Shown here one piece after another: positions 7,102 to 15,778 of a stretch of 64,000 bases of DNA. Below the pieces are notes generated by a model. It worked only from the letters and a program-made list of their open reading frames with translations, ran no database searches and had not been told where the DNA came from. How positions within the stretch are numbered: the first letter of the stretch is position 1; each line of letters opens with the position of its first letter. The DNA is taken from contig LKUD01000004.1 of the NCBI GenBank assembly GCA_001412355.1, positions 1 through 64,000 on the forward strand, read 5' to 3'. The stretch comes from Methanoculleus sp. SDB (GTDB lineage Archaea > Halobacteriota > Methanomicrobia > Methanomicrobiales > Methanomicrobiaceae). Position numbers and translations under genes: made by a program.

Positions 7102-8370
7102 ATGATTGACGAAAGCGTTAAAATTGCGCTCTTTATTGTGTGCATTTTCTTATCTGCATTTTTTTCCGGATCCGAAGTTGCATTACTCTCCGTTAACCAG
7201 GCAAAAGTGCGGACACTGATTGATCGCAGGCTTGCCGGATCACGTGCACTCGCAACCCTGAAGAAGAATACCGATCACATCCTCATTACCATCCTGATAG
7301 GAAACAACGTCGTGAACGTCGCCGCCGCAGCACTCGCGACGTCGATTGCGATTGAACGGTACGGGGATGCAGGAGTCGGAATCGCGACGGGAATTGTCAC
7401 ATTTATCATGCTGGTGTTCGGAGAGATCGGGCCGAAGACCTACGCCGCCCGCATGGCCGAAAAATTCGCTCTTGCCGTTTCGCGTCCGGTTCTGGTCCTC
7501 AGTATCGTTTTCTCCCCGTTTCTGTATATATACGACGGTATGAAAAAGATATTCTCCATTCAGGGGGGTGTCGGCCACCCGATTGTCACGGAGGACGAGA
7601 TAAAGCAGTGGATCGATGTGGGGGAAGAGGTAGGTACCATTCAGGAAGAGGAGCATGAAATGCTCTATCGCGTCTTCCGGTTCGGTGATACCATCACCCG
7701 CGAGATCATGACTCCGCGTGCCGATGTGGTCATGATTGCAGATACAAGTTCGCTTGAATCGTCTATCAATGTCTTTAACGAGACCGGTTTTTCCCGTATC
7801 CCTGTATACCATGATCACATCGACAACACGATCGGTATCCTTAACGTAAAAGACGTTTTCTCCGCAGTATATGAAAAAAAGAAGGGCGTTACGGTTCGGG
7901 ATCTGATGTATGAGGCTCACTTCGTTCCGGAGAGCAAGAAGATTGGGGAGCTTCTCAAAGAGCTGCAGTTCCGGAAAGTGCATCTCGCCATCGTCGTGGA
8001 CGAGTACGGCTCGTTTGCCGGTATCGTCACGGTCGAAGATATGCTTGAAGAGCTTGTAGGAGAGATTCTCGACGAGTTTGATGAGGAATTACCGCAGGTT
8101 CAGGCGATTGACACGGGTGTGTATATTGTCGATGCCCGGAGCTGGGTGGACCGGATCAACGAGGAGATCGGCATTGATCTGCCCATCGAAGAGTCGTACG
8201 AGACTGTCGGAGGCCTTCTGACCGACAAGCTCGGACACATTCCCCGGCGGGGGGAGGTTGTCGAACTGCCGGAAAGCGGGATACGGCTGGTCGTGATGAA
8301 GATGCGGGGCCGCCGGATTGTGGAAGTCAAACTGATCCTTCCGGATCAATCCGCGGTGGATAACGATTAA
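7102..8370 (+). CDS. HlyC/CorC-family membrane protein with DUF21, CBS pair and CorC domain
   Basis: The protein has three parts. Residues about 1-180 are a DUF21 membrane domain with the [13 protein letters not shown] signature and several hydrophobic helices. Residues about 195-325 are a CBS pair ([31 protein letters not shown]). Residues about 330-415 are a CorC/HlyC transporter-associated domain. Relatives (CNNM/CorC) are linked to magnesium or cobalt efflux. The old name hemolysin is misleading. I chose the ATG at 7102. A 16-codon ORF (7059-7109) overlaps this start. Confidence 0.85.
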   Translation: MIDESVKIALFIVCIFLSAFFSGSEVALLSVNQAKVRTLIDRRLAGSRALATLKKNTDHILITILIGNNVVNVAAAALATSIAIERYGDAGVGIATGIVTFIMLVFGEIGPKTYAARMAEKFALAVSRPVLVLSIVFSPFLYIYDGMKKIFSIQGGVGHPIVTEDEIKQWIDVGEEVGTIQEEEHEMLYRVFRFGDTITREIMTPRADVVMIADTSSLESSINVFNETGFSRIPVYHDHIDNTIGILNVKDVFSAVYEKKKGVTVRDLMYEAHFVPESKKIGELLKELQFRKVHLAIVVDEYGSFAGIVTVEDMLEELVGEILDEFDEELPQVQAIDTGVYIVDARSWVDRINEEIGIDLPIEESYETVGGLLTDKLGHIPRRGEVVELPESGIRLVVMKMRGRRIVEVKLILPDQSAVDND

Positions 8371-8400
8371 GAACGCCAAGGCCGCAAATACATGAGATAT

Positions 8401-9009
8401 ATGAAACGCATTGCGGTCATCGCATCCGGGCGCGGGTCCAATTTTCAGGCGGTCATCGACCGGGTATCCGACGGGTATATTCCCGGGACATGTGTACGCC
8501 TCATCACCGACAATCCGCATGCCTTTGCAATCGAACGGGCCCGCAATGCCGGAATTCCTGTTTCTATTGTTGATTTCACATCATTTCCGGATAAAAAGGA
8601 ATATGAGGCCGCTCTTTTAGCCGCGATGGAAGAGTGCGAAGCGGATCTCTTCATCCTTGCCGGATATATGCGTATCCTCGGGCAGGAAATCGTCCGCCGA
8701 TATTCAGGGTGTATGATGAACATCCACCCGGCACTTCTTCCCAGTTTTTCGGGACTGCACGCCCAGCGGCAGGCACTGGATTATGGTGTGAAGGTTGCAG
8801 GCTGCACGGTGCATTTCGTGGATGAGGGAATGGACACAGGACCGATCATCATTCAGCGGTGCGTATCCGTTTGCGCGGATGATGACGAAGAACGTCTGTC
8901 GATCCGGATTCTGCAGGAAGAGCATGCCGCACTTCCTGAGGCGGTTAAGCTGTTCTGCGAGGATAGACTTACGATCGAAGGCAGAAAGGCGCGTATTCTT
9001 CCGCCATGA
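8401..9009 (+). CDS. purN: Phosphoribosylglycinamide formyltransferase
   Basis: This is a PurN-type GAR transformylase, which transfers a formyl group from 10-formyltetrahydrofolate to GAR in purine synthesis. The N-terminus RIAVIASGRGSNFQAVID binds the phosphate of GAR. The catalytic segment contains NIHPALLPSFSGLHAQRQAL with the essential Asn-His pair, followed by GCTVHFVDEGMDTGPII with the Asp. Length (about 202 aa) is normal. The ATG at 8401 was chosen; an in-frame ATG at 8392 would add three residues. Formyl donors in methanogens may differ from bacteria. Confidence 0.9.
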   Translation: MKRIAVIASGRGSNFQAVIDRVSDGYIPGTCVRLITDNPHAFAIERARNAGIPVSIVDFTSFPDKKEYEAALLAAMEECEADLFILAGYMRILGQEIVRRYSGCMMNIHPALLPSFSGLHAQRQALDYGVKVAGCTVHFVDEGMDTGPIIIQRCVSVCADDDEERLSIRILQEEHAALPEAVKLFCEDRLTIEGRKARILPP

Positions 9010-9082
9010 TGCTGACACGACCTTTTTTACCATCTCGCACCAAATCTGGTCTCACATCTGCGAGTGGAGACGCAGGGACGCA

Positions 9083-9400
9083 ATGGCACAAAAAGGAAAA
9101 AACACCCAGATAAGGCGGATCGCCCGGGAACGCATCGAGGCGCTGTTTCATAACGCCGGAGCGGTTTTCCATGAGAATCCTGCATTAAGCGATCGATACG
9201 TCGCGCTTGCGCGCCGCATCTCGATGCGCCAGCGCGTACCTGTACCCCGTACTCTGCGGCGGTTATACTGCCGGCGGTGCTACGGGTATCTCGTGCCCGG
9301 GGTAAATCTGCGCGTACGGGTCCACAACGGCAACGTCATCACGACCTGCCTCCGATGCGGGTACCACCGGCGATACAGGGTGGTGAGGCCTCATCGCTGA
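9083..9400 (+). CDS. rnp4: Ribonuclease P protein component 4 (Rpp21/Rpr2 family)
   Basis: The protein of 105 residues has a basic N-terminal helical part (RRIARERIEALF) and a C-terminal zinc ribbon with CRRC ... CLRC, matching Rpp21/Rnp4. With the RNase P RNA it removes 5' leaders of pre-tRNA. It opens the conserved archaeal translation cluster. Its last codons overlap the start of the yhbY gene in the pattern ATCGCTGA, and a GGTGA sequence inside its last codons probably serves as the ribosome-binding site for that gene. Confidence 0.9.
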   Translation: MAQKGKNTQIRRIARERIEALFHNAGAVFHENPALSDRYVALARRISMRQRVPVPRTLRRLYCRRCYGYLVPGVNLRVRVHNGNVITTCLRCGYHRRYRVVRPHR

Positions 9401-9635
9401 CAAGGGATCACTGAACCGTCTCCGGGCGACCATCTGGATTGGAAAAAACGGCTGTACCGAGCAGACCATCAGGGAAATATCAGCACAGCTCGCCAGACGC
9501 CACGTGGTAAAAATACGATGGCTCCGGAACACCGCCGCCAATCCCGACGAAATCGCCGCACGATGCAATGCCCGTCTCATTTTTGTCAGGGGAAGAACGA
9601 TGATCCTCGAAAGTTACGGTACACCGGGTCGTTGA
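9393..9635 (+). CDS. YhbY/CRM-domain RNA-binding protein with apparent ATC start
   Basis: The frame encodes about 80 residues with IWIGKNGCTEQTIREISAQL, VVKIRWLR and LIFVRGRTMILE, the CRM (CRS1-YhbY) RNA-binding fold with its GxxG-like loop, linked to ribosome assembly. The nearest upstream in-frame stop is the TGA at 9384-9386. No ATG, GTG or TTG lies between it and the conserved domain. The likeliest start is ATC at 9393, six bases after GGTGA and overlapping the rnp4 stop; CTG at 9411 is the alternative. The gene position after rnp4 and before rps19e is conserved in related archaea. Confidence 0.75.
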   Translation: MADKGSLNRLRATIWIGKNGCTEQTIREISAQLARRHVVKIRWLRNTAANPDEIAARCNARLIFVRGRTMILESYGTPGR

Positions 9636-9648
9636 CCCGGCCGCCTCG

Positions 9649-9660
9649 AAATATATAAAA
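9649..9660 (+). promoter_or_regulatory. TATA box of the rps19e-led operon
   Basis: AAATATATAAAA lies 58-70 bases upstream of the rps19e ATG, directly after the yhbY stop. It is an excellent match to an archaeal TATA box and would place the transcription start near 9683. The leader then contains GAGAGG before the ATG at 9718. This suggests that the large ribosomal operon has its own promoter separate from rnp4-yhbY. Confidence 0.65.
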
Positions 9661-9717
9661 GCCTTTCATACAAATAAGTAAAGACTGCTATTAGGCATAT
9701 TAATTGAGAGGCTAACA

Positions 9718-10167
9718 ATGACAACCGTATATGATATCCCCTCTGATGTGTTCATCAAGAAGGTGGCAGAGGAGTTAAAAAAGCTCGATTCCGTGACACC
9801 ACCGGACTGGGCAATGTTTTCGAAGACGGGGGTTCATAAACAGGCACCACCCGAGGCAGAAGACTGGTGGTACACGCGGGCGGCATCGATACTGCGCCGG
9901 GTGTATGTGGACGGTCCCGTAGGTGTACAGCGGATGCGATCTTTCTACGGCGGAAAACGTGATCGGGGCTCAAATCCCTATCAGTTCCGTCGGGGAAGCG
10001 GTTCAATCCTGAGAAAAATCCTTCAGCAGCTCGAAGCCGCAGGCTACGTCGAGAACGGCAGGGAAGGCCGGAAAGTTTCAGCAGCCGGGCGCTCCTTTAT
10101 GGACGGCGTCGCGAATGGTCTGAAAGCGGAAGTGGCCGAGTCCGTGCCGGGAATCGCCAAATACTGA
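9718..10167 (+). CDS. rps19e: 30S ribosomal protein S19e
   Basis: The protein is 149 residues, the usual length. Diagnostic stretches are PPDWAMFSKTGVHKQ, DWWYTRAASILRRVY, GPVGVQRMRSFYGGKRDRG and the helix GSILRKILQQLEAAGYVE. S19e is an archaeal/eukaryotic small-subunit protein involved in 30S assembly. GAGAGG precedes the ATG, with a strong TATA box further upstream. It starts the second section of the translation cluster and is followed six bases later by the PDCD5-family gene. Confidence 0.95.
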   Translation: MTTVYDIPSDVFIKKVAEELKKLDSVTPPDWAMFSKTGVHKQAPPEAEDWWYTRAASILRRVYVDGPVGVQRMRSFYGGKRDRGSNPYQFRRGSGSILRKILQQLEAAGYVENGREGRKVSAAGRSFMDGVANGLKAEVAESVPGIAKY

Positions 10168-10173
10168 GGTGTT

Positions 10174-10515
10174 ATGATGGGTGACGATGAGCTATCCAGA
10201 ATCCGCCGCAGGCGAATGGAGCAGCTCCAGCGTCAGCAGATGGATCAGCAGGCGATGCAGGAAGATCTGGAGCGCCAGAAGGAGATCGATTCACAGATCC
10301 ACCTCGCGCTCCTGAAAATCCTCGAACCCGAAGCACGGGAACGCCTGAACACCATTAAACTAACACGCCCGGAATTTGCCAAAGCTGTTGAACAGCAGCT
10401 GGTAATGCTGGCCCAAAGCGGCAGGGTACGACAGCGTATCAACGACGAGCAGCTCAAGGCGCTTCTCAAGCAGATCATACCGGGAAAGAAGGATTTCAAT
10501 ATCACGCGAAAATAA
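10174..10515 (+). CDS. PDCD5-family DNA-binding protein
   Basis: The protein is 113 residues with an Arg/Gln-rich N-terminal helix (IRRRRMEQLQRQQ) and a three-helix core containing LEPEARERLNTIKLTRPEFA and QLKALLKQI, the archaeal PDCD5/TFAR19 signature. The family binds nucleic acid and lies next to S19e in most archaea. Its exact function is unsettled. The stop codon overlaps the ATG of the downstream PP-loop gene, so the two are probably co-translated. Confidence 0.9.
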   Translation: MMGDDELSRIRRRRMEQLQRQQMDQQAMQEDLERQKEIDSQIHLALLKILEPEARERLNTIKLTRPEFAKAVEQQLVMLAQSGRVRQRINDEQLKALLKQIIPGKKDFNITRK

Positions 10516-11129
10516 TGAAGGCAGCGGTTCTCTTCAGCGGCGGAAAAGACAGCGCGCTTGCAGCTCTCCTGCTCTCGCGCGATTACGATGTGGAACTGAA
10601 CACGTTTGTGTTTGATCCCGGACGTGATCGCGCCGCAGTGATCCGGGCGGCAGAAGCACTCTGTCTTCCGCTTCAGGTGAGAACTTTCCGTCCTGATCTC
10701 CTTGCAGAGGTAACGGGAATGATTGAGAAGCAGGGTTTTCCCAATGATGCGATCAACCATGTCCACCGCGAGGCGATTACCATTCTCGCGGGTGAGTACG
10801 GGGTTGTGGGTGACGGCATACGGTTCAATGATCGCGTGCCGATGCTCAGTCGCGGTGAAGTCCAGCACCTTGAGTCAACCTGCGGATGCTCCTATGTCAG
10901 GCCCCTGCTCGGTTTCGGGAAACCCGAAATACAGCGTCTTGCGGGCCGGTACCTGGACGTCAGATATGGTGAGACGGGGGAAATTGACAACGGGGATTAC
11001 GAATCCGAGATCCGCCAGGCACTTGCCGGGCGCGGACTCGATCCTGCGTCATATTTCCCTCCGGGGCACCAGCAGTCGCTCGTGATCGGGCGCGTAAACA
11101 TACGACAAAACGGTGATAACAATGAGTAA
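10515..11129 (+). CDS. PP-loop superfamily ATP-binding protein in the ribosomal cluster
   Basis: The N-terminus [19 protein letters not shown] is a PP-loop (SGGKDS) for ATP pyrophosphatase or adenylation chemistry, as in tRNA-modifying and amide-forming enzymes. A conserved archaeal middle follows ([19 protein letters not shown]) and a possible metal-binding CGCSY motif. The target is unknown. The conserved position between PDCD5 and L39e suggests tRNA or ribosome modification. The start overlaps the upstream stop, and the end overlaps the L39e start by eight bases. Confidence 0.75.
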   Translation: MKAAVLFSGGKDSALAALLLSRDYDVELNTFVFDPGRDRAAVIRAAEALCLPLQVRTFRPDLLAEVTGMIEKQGFPNDAINHVHREAITILAGEYGVVGDGIRFNDRVPMLSRGEVQHLESTCGCSYVRPLLGFGKPEIQRLAGRYLDVRYGETGEIDNGDYESEIRQALAGRGLDPASYFPPGHQQSLVIGRVNIRQNGDNNE

Positions 11130-11274
11130 AGTAACGATGAGTCGCAAGATTCGGTTTGCAAAGGCATGTGAGCAGAACCGCCGGGTTCCTGCCTGGGTCA
11201 TGATCCGGACGAAACGGAAGGTAACCAGCCACCCCCGGCGGCGCAGCTGGAGACGGAACAGCCTGAAGGTGTAG
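11122..11274 (+). CDS. rpl39e: 50S ribosomal protein L39e
   Basis: This 50-codon gene encodes an extremely basic peptide with [20 protein letters not shown], then [20 protein letters not shown], the L39e sequence pattern. L39e lines the peptide exit tunnel of the archaeal/eukaryotic large subunit. The gene overlaps the PP-loop gene by eight bases, with GGTGATAAC as the ribosome-binding site, and ends three bases before rpl31e. Confidence 0.95.
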   Translation: MSKVTMSRKIRFAKACEQNRRVPAWVMIRTKRKVTSHPRRRSWRRNSLKV

Positions 11275-11277
11275 ACA

Positions 11278-11541
11278 ATGGTTGAAAAACTCAAGGAGCA
11301 GATTTATATCATCCCGCTCAGGGATGTCAAGAAAGCCCCCCGTTGGAAGCGGAGCAACCGGGCAATCAAGGATGTCAGGGCGTTTCTCGAAAAACATATG
11401 AAAAGTAAAGATGTTAAACTGGACAGTTCTATCAACGAGCGTGTATGGGAACGAGGCAGCGAGAAACCTCCGCGGAGCATACGCATCCGTGCCATGAAGT
11501 TCGAAGACGGACAGGTCCAGGCCGAACTTGCTGAGGAGTGA
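11278..11541 (+). CDS. rpl31e: 50S ribosomal protein L31e
   Basis: The protein is 87 residues. The core [20 protein letters not shown], followed by [14 protein letters not shown] and [20 protein letters not shown], is the L31e signature. It is an archaeal/eukaryotic large-subunit protein near the tunnel exit. It starts three bases after the rpl39e stop and is directly followed by the eIF6 gene, the canonical archaeal order L39e-L31e-eIF6. Confidence 0.95.
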   Translation: MVEKLKEQIYIIPLRDVKKAPRWKRSNRAIKDVRAFLEKHMKSKDVKLDSSINERVWERGSEKPPRSIRIRAMKFEDGQVQAELAEE

Positions 11542-11542
11542 A

Positions 11543-12205
11543 ATGAAAGAAACGATCGATTTTGACGCCGATCCTCACATCGGGGTTTTTACCCGTGTTT
11601 TTGAGGACATCGCGGTCATTCCGCCATCCGCACCCGCGGCATACCGGGAAGCGGTCCGTGAGGCACTTGGCGTCGAGATCCTGCTGACCACTATACAGGG
11701 GAGCTCCATTATCGGTTCCCTGCTGGTCGGTAACAGTACAGGGATGATTGTCAGCGGACTTGTCTCTCCCGAAGAGCTTGCGCTTCTGGAGGAGCATCGG
11801 GATGTCATGCGACTTGAACGGTCTATGAATGCGGCCGGGAATGTCATTCTGTGCAACGACGAGTTTGCAGTGATACACCCCGATACCGGGGAAAAAACAG
11901 CGGAAAAGATCGGTTCATTTCTCGATGTCCCTGTTGTGAAGTCGACCTTTGGCGGTTTGCCGACTGTCGGGATGGCTGCTGTGGCGACAAACCGCGGCGT
12001 GTTGATCCACCCGAGGTCGACACCGCAGGAGATTGCCGTTCTTGAGTCGATCACCGATCTCCCTGTCGGAACAGGCTCGGTGAATATGGGCAGCGGCCTC
12101 GTGGGTACCGGGCTTATTGCGAACAATCGCGGGTACCTTGCCGGACATGAAACGACTGGCTATGAATTAGGGCGGATTGAGGAAGTATTCAGATTTCTGG
12201 AGTGA
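11543..12205 (+). CDS. eif6: Translation initiation factor aIF6
   Basis: The protein is 220 residues. It is built from repeated pentein units, visible as recurrent [30 protein letters not shown] and [12 protein letters not shown] segments. aIF6 binds the 50S subunit and prevents premature joining with 30S. The ATG at 11543 is preceded by GAGGAGTGA, whose TGA is the rpl31e stop. Length and repeat pattern are normal. Confidence 0.95.
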   Translation: MKETIDFDADPHIGVFTRVFEDIAVIPPSAPAAYREAVREALGVEILLTTIQGSSIIGSLLVGNSTGMIVSGLVSPEELALLEEHRDVMRLERSMNAAGNVILCNDEFAVIHPDTGEKTAEKIGSFLDVPVVKSTFGGLPTVGMAAVATNRGVLIHPRSTPQEIAVLESITDLPVGTGSVNMGSGLVGTGLIANNRGYLAGHETTGYELGRIEEVFRFLE

Positions 12206-12210
12206 TAATG

Positions 12211-12402
12211 ATGGCAGAGCAGAACTATGAGGTAAAGGGTGAGTTCAAAGTGGGTGACGAGTGGAAACCATACTCAAAGGTCGTCACCGTCCCGAACGAA
12301 ATGCTTGCTAAAGAGCGCATCTATACGATCATCGGCAGTAAACACCGGCTTAAGAGAAATTATATTAAAATCAACGCCGTTTTATTGGTTGATGGTGAAT
12401 AA
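12211..12402 (+). CDS. rpl18a: 50S ribosomal protein L18a (L20a/LX)
   Basis: The protein is 63 residues. The pattern NYEVKGEFKVGDEWKPYSKV, then AKERIYTIIGSKHRLKRNYI, identifies the archaeal LX/L18ae protein. I chose the second of two consecutive ATG codons (12208 and 12211), after GGAGTGAT, which lies at the eIF6 stop. The gene ends two bases before the prefoldin start. Confidence 0.9.
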   Translation: MAEQNYEVKGEFKVGDEWKPYSKVVTVPNEMLAKERIYTIIGSKHRLKRNYIKINAVLLVDGE

Positions 12403-12403
12403 C

Positions 12404-12826
12404 GTGGAGCAGGTTGACCCCCGCGAAGTCCAGATGCTGCAGCAGTACCTCAATGATTACAGTCAGCAGATCGAGTACTATTCGCGGCAGTTCGAGATCA
12501 TCGAACAGCGGCGGTTCGAATCGCTCGCCGCTATCGACACGCTGAAGGCACTGGATGAGACCGGGAATGACACGGTTCTTCTCCCGCTGGGCGGAGGCGC
12601 CAGCCTTCGTGTCAGGATTCTCGACCAGAAGAAGGTTCTTTTAAATATAGGGGCCGATGTCGTTGTTGAACGCGAAAACAATGACGTCATTACCTATCTG
12701 CAGGATCGCATCACGGAAATGGAAGCTATCGAGAAGAAACTATCGGCTTCCGTTGAGCACGTGCAGAAGCAGGCTGGCGAGGTTGCCCGCCGCATCGATT
12801 CGGCCTACCAACAGTCACAGCGCTGA
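12404..12826 (+). CDS. pfdA: Prefoldin alpha subunit
   Basis: The protein is about 140 residues with the prefoldin plan: long N-terminal coiled coil (LQQYLNDYSQQIEYYSRQFE), central beta hairpins (VLLPLGGGASLRVRI, VLLNIGADVVVER) and C-terminal coiled coil. Prefoldin hexamers deliver unfolded proteins to the thermosome. I chose GTG at 12404, which is five bases after GGTGA; ATG at 12392 and GTG at 12395 are alternatives. The position between L18a and ftsY is the standard archaeal order. Confidence 0.9.
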   Translation: MEQVDPREVQMLQQYLNDYSQQIEYYSRQFEIIEQRRFESLAAIDTLKALDETGNDTVLLPLGGGASLRVRILDQKKVLLNIGADVVVERENNDVITYLQDRITEMEAIEKKLSASVEHVQKQAGEVARRIDSAYQQSQR

Positions 12827-12844
12827 CAGACAGGTACGTAATCC

Positions 12845-13876
12845 ATGTTTGATTCGCTCAGGGACAGACTTCAGGGAGTCCAGCAGAAACTGGGCCTGAG
12901 TATTAAAAAAGCGGAGGAGGAGGCTTTCGAGTCGCCAGCTCCGGCCACAACACCTGCTCCCGGGAAGACCCCGAAGAAGAGCGGGGGAAACCTCGTTGAT
13001 AAAGTGAAGGTATTCGTTCGCGATCGCGAACTGGTGCTGACGGAAAAAGACATCGCCGATCCTCTGGAAGAACTTGAGCTGATTCTTCTGGAAAATGACG
13101 TGGCGCTGTCTGCCGTGGATGCCATCGTTGAAACCATCCGCACCGACCTGACCGGAACGCACCGAAAGATCGGATCATCGGTTGATGCGGTTGTCGTAAA
13201 CACGCTGAAACATGCCCTTCGTGACGTACTGGGAGGAGGATTTGACCTGACCGGGTACATCGACACACACGATCGACCCGTCAGGGTTCTTTTTACCGGC
13301 GTCAACGGGACCGGTAAGACAACGACCGTTGCGAAAGTCGCCGCATACTTAAAGGAGCACGGGTATTCGGTTGTTATCGGATCGGGCGACACATTCCGTG
13401 CCGGGGCGAATGAACAGATGACGACCCATGCCGACCGTGTCGGCGTCAAGCTAATCCGGCATCAGCAGGGTGCTGATCCTTCCGCCGTACTCTTCGACGC
13501 GGTGGAGTATGCCCGCGCCCACAAGATTGACGTCGTGCTCGCCGATACGGCAGGACGGTTCCACAACCGGGCGAATCTCATGAACCAGCTTGAAAAAATC
13601 CAGAGGGTCATGAAACCTGATCTTATCGTATATGTCGATGAGGCGGTCGCCGGCAACGATGCGGTCCTCCGCGCCGGCGAGTTCAACGCGGCAGTGGGGA
13701 CTGACGCAGTTGTCCTGACAAAAGCCGATATGGATACGAAGGGGGGCGCCGCGATCTCCATTGCGCATACCATTGGCAAACCCATTATGTTTCTCGGTGT
13801 CGGGCAGGGATACGGTGACATCATCCCGTTCTCGCCCGATCGGATTGTTGACGACCTTCTCGGGGAGAGTGGCTGA
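12845..13876 (+). CDS. ftsY: Signal recognition particle receptor FtsY
   Basis: The protein is 343 residues. A short charged N-terminus and N domain precede the G domain with G1 [31 protein letters not shown], the [10 protein letters not shown]3 motif and [12 protein letters not shown]4, ending in [11 protein letters not shown]. FtsY docks the SRP-ribosome complex to the membrane. Its stop overlaps the srp54 ATG by one base, so both partners are translated together. Confidence 0.95.
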   Translation: MFDSLRDRLQGVQQKLGLSIKKAEEEAFESPAPATTPAPGKTPKKSGGNLVDKVKVFVRDRELVLTEKDIADPLEELELILLENDVALSAVDAIVETIRTDLTGTHRKIGSSVDAVVVNTLKHALRDVLGGGFDLTGYIDTHDRPVRVLFTGVNGTGKTTTVAKVAAYLKEHGYSVVIGSGDTFRAGANEQMTTHADRVGVKLIRHQQGADPSAVLFDAVEYARAHKIDVVLADTAGRFHNRANLMNQLEKIQRVMKPDLIVYVDEAVAGNDAVLRAGEFNAAVGTDAVVLTKADMDTKGGAAISIAHTIGKPIMFLGVGQGYGDIIPFSPDRIVDDLLGESG

Positions 13877-15195
13877 TGCTTGACAGACTGGGGGGCGGCC
13901 TGAAGGACGCTCTCAAAAAACTTGCAGGAAAAACCGTCATAGACAAGGGAGCGGTCGATGAACTCGTCCGTGATCTCCAGCGTGCCCTGCTTCAGGCAGA
14001 TGTCAACGTCAAGCTCGTGATGGCGCTTTCCCAGTCCATTAAGAAACGGGCGCTTGAGGAGGAACCTCCAAAAGGAATGGGGGTACGGGAGCATGTGCTC
14101 AGGATCGTGTATGAGGAGCTTGTCAGCCTGATGGGGCAGGCCGCCGAGGTACACCTCGGCCCACAGACCATTCTGATGGCGGGGCTGCAGGGGAGCGGCA
14201 AAACAACCACAACCGCGAAACTGGCACGATACTTTCAGCGGAAAGGGCTTCGTACGGGTGTGATCTGTGCAGACATCTTCCGTCCGGGTGCATACGATCA
14301 GCTTCTCCATCTCTGCCGCCAGATAAATATCCCGTGCTACGGCGAACCCGGGGTTACCGATGCCGATCAGATCGTGAAAAGCGGCCTTGCGGAGCTTGCC
14401 GGGAAAGAAGTCATCATCATCGATACCCAGGGCCGGCATGCACTTGAGGATGATCTGATCGACGAGATTGTGCGATTAAATGTGATCTCGAAGGCGACAC
14501 ACCGGTGGCTCGTGATCGACGCGGCTCTGGGTCAGCAGGCCCGCGATCAGGCACGGCGATTCCACCAGGCGATCAGCATCGACGGTGTCATCATCACAAA
14601 GATGGATGGCACTGCAAAAGGTGGCGGGTCTCTCTCCGCCGTATCTGAGACACAGAGCGGCATCGTTTTTATCGGAAGCGGCGAAACCATCGAAGATCTC
14701 GAGCGCTTTGATCCCAACGGATTCATCTCGCGCCTGCTTGGCATGGGCGACCTGAAAGCGCTTGTCGAACGTGCGGGAGAAGTCATTACCGACGAGGATG
14801 TGGATGTCAACGCCATGCTCCGCGGCAAATTCACCCTTCGCGACATGTATAAACAGATGGAAGCGGTAAAGAAGATGGGGCCGTTGAAACAGGTGCTCGG
14901 CATGCTTCCCCTCGGCGGAATGGATATTCCGCAGGATGCATTTGACGTCACGGGCCAGAAGATGGAGCGGTACCGCATCGTCATGGACTCGATGACGCCT
15001 GCAGAGCTTGACAATCCTTCCGTTATCAGCGGATCGCGGATCCATCGGATAGCACTCGGTGCCGGATCGACCCCGGAAGAAGTGCGGGAACTTCTGAAAT
15101 ACTATAAAACGATGCAGCGTGCGCTGAAGGGGATGCGCGGGGGCGGCGGCAAATTCAATATGCAACGGATGATGAAAAAATTCGGCGGGATGTAA
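13876..15195 (+). CDS. srp54: Signal recognition particle protein SRP54
   Basis: The protein is 439 residues. It has the N domain, the G domain with [45 protein letters not shown] (DTxGR) and [11 protein letters not shown], and an M domain with a Met-rich C-terminus ([13 protein letters not shown]) for signal peptide and 7S RNA binding. One variation is DTQGRH in place of the common DTAGRH. It follows ftsY directly. Confidence 0.95.
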   Translation: MLDRLGGGLKDALKKLAGKTVIDKGAVDELVRDLQRALLQADVNVKLVMALSQSIKKRALEEEPPKGMGVREHVLRIVYEELVSLMGQAAEVHLGPQTILMAGLQGSGKTTTTAKLARYFQRKGLRTGVICADIFRPGAYDQLLHLCRQINIPCYGEPGVTDADQIVKSGLAELAGKEVIIIDTQGRHALEDDLIDEIVRLNVISKATHRWLVIDAALGQQARDQARRFHQAISIDGVIITKMDGTAKGGGSLSAVSETQSGIVFIGSGETIEDLERFDPNGFISRLLGMGDLKALVERAGEVITDEDVDVNAMLRGKFTLRDMYKQMEAVKKMGPLKQVLGMLPLGGMDIPQDAFDVTGQKMERYRIVMDSMTPAELDNPSVISGSRIHRIALGAGSTPEEVRELLKYYKTMQRALKGMRGGGGKFNMQRMMKKFGGM

Positions 15196-15199
15196 CTCC

Positions 15200-15778
15200 A
15201 TGCGGCGGTTTGCGATTGTCGGGCACCGTGCCCGGACATCCGGCGATTTTTCCCTCAACGATCTTCCCGGGGGGGCGGGACGCATCGATGTGCTTTGCCG
15301 GTGTGTTAATGCGGCGTTCTTTTTGTCACATGACCTGCGCCGCGACGTCGAATGCTACCTGGTACTGCTTGGAGATCCCACGCCTCCCAAGACCGTGCTT
15401 TTTCGCGGTTCCGAACTGCGCTCCCTGAATCCCGACGAGCGCAGTGCTGCGGCACTCCTGAAAAAAGCGCTTTCGCTGCCGTGCGGAGATGAATTCAGGG
15501 AATCGTCCCCGGGCGTGTATGTCCGGCAAAGCGGCCTCGCATGCCTGCTCGGCGAGGTGCCCTGTGCACTCCTGCACGAGGATGGCGGGGACATCAGGTC
15601 CGCAGACAGCATTCCGGAAGGATTCCTCTTAAGTGACCATATGAATTTTACCCCAGACGAGGATGAAATGACCTGTGATATTCCACGCATATCGGTCGGC
15701 CCGCTCTCCCTTCACGCGGACCATACGATTACCGTCGTCCAGAACGAAATCGACCGGAGGGAAAACGGATGGAACTGA
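15200..15778 (+). CDS. trmY: tRNA (pseudouridine-54-N1)-methyltransferase TrmY
   Basis: The protein is 192 residues with the TrmY/DUF358 features of a SPOUT knot methyltransferase: FAIVGHRARTSGDFSLNDLP at the N-terminus and RISVGPLSLHADHTITVVQN near the end. TrmY methylates Psi54 of the tRNA T-arm to m1Psi. Its end overlaps the pus10 start by ten bases. Pus10 makes the Psi54 substrate, so consecutive steps of the modification are co-translated. Confidence 0.9.
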   Translation: MRRFAIVGHRARTSGDFSLNDLPGGAGRIDVLCRCVNAAFFLSHDLRRDVECYLVLLGDPTPPKTVLFRGSELRSLNPDERSAAALLKKALSLPCGDEFRESSPGVYVRQSGLACLLGEVPCALLHEDGGDIRSADSIPEGFLLSDHMNFTPDEDEMTCDIPRISVGPLSLHADHTITVVQNEIDRRENGWN

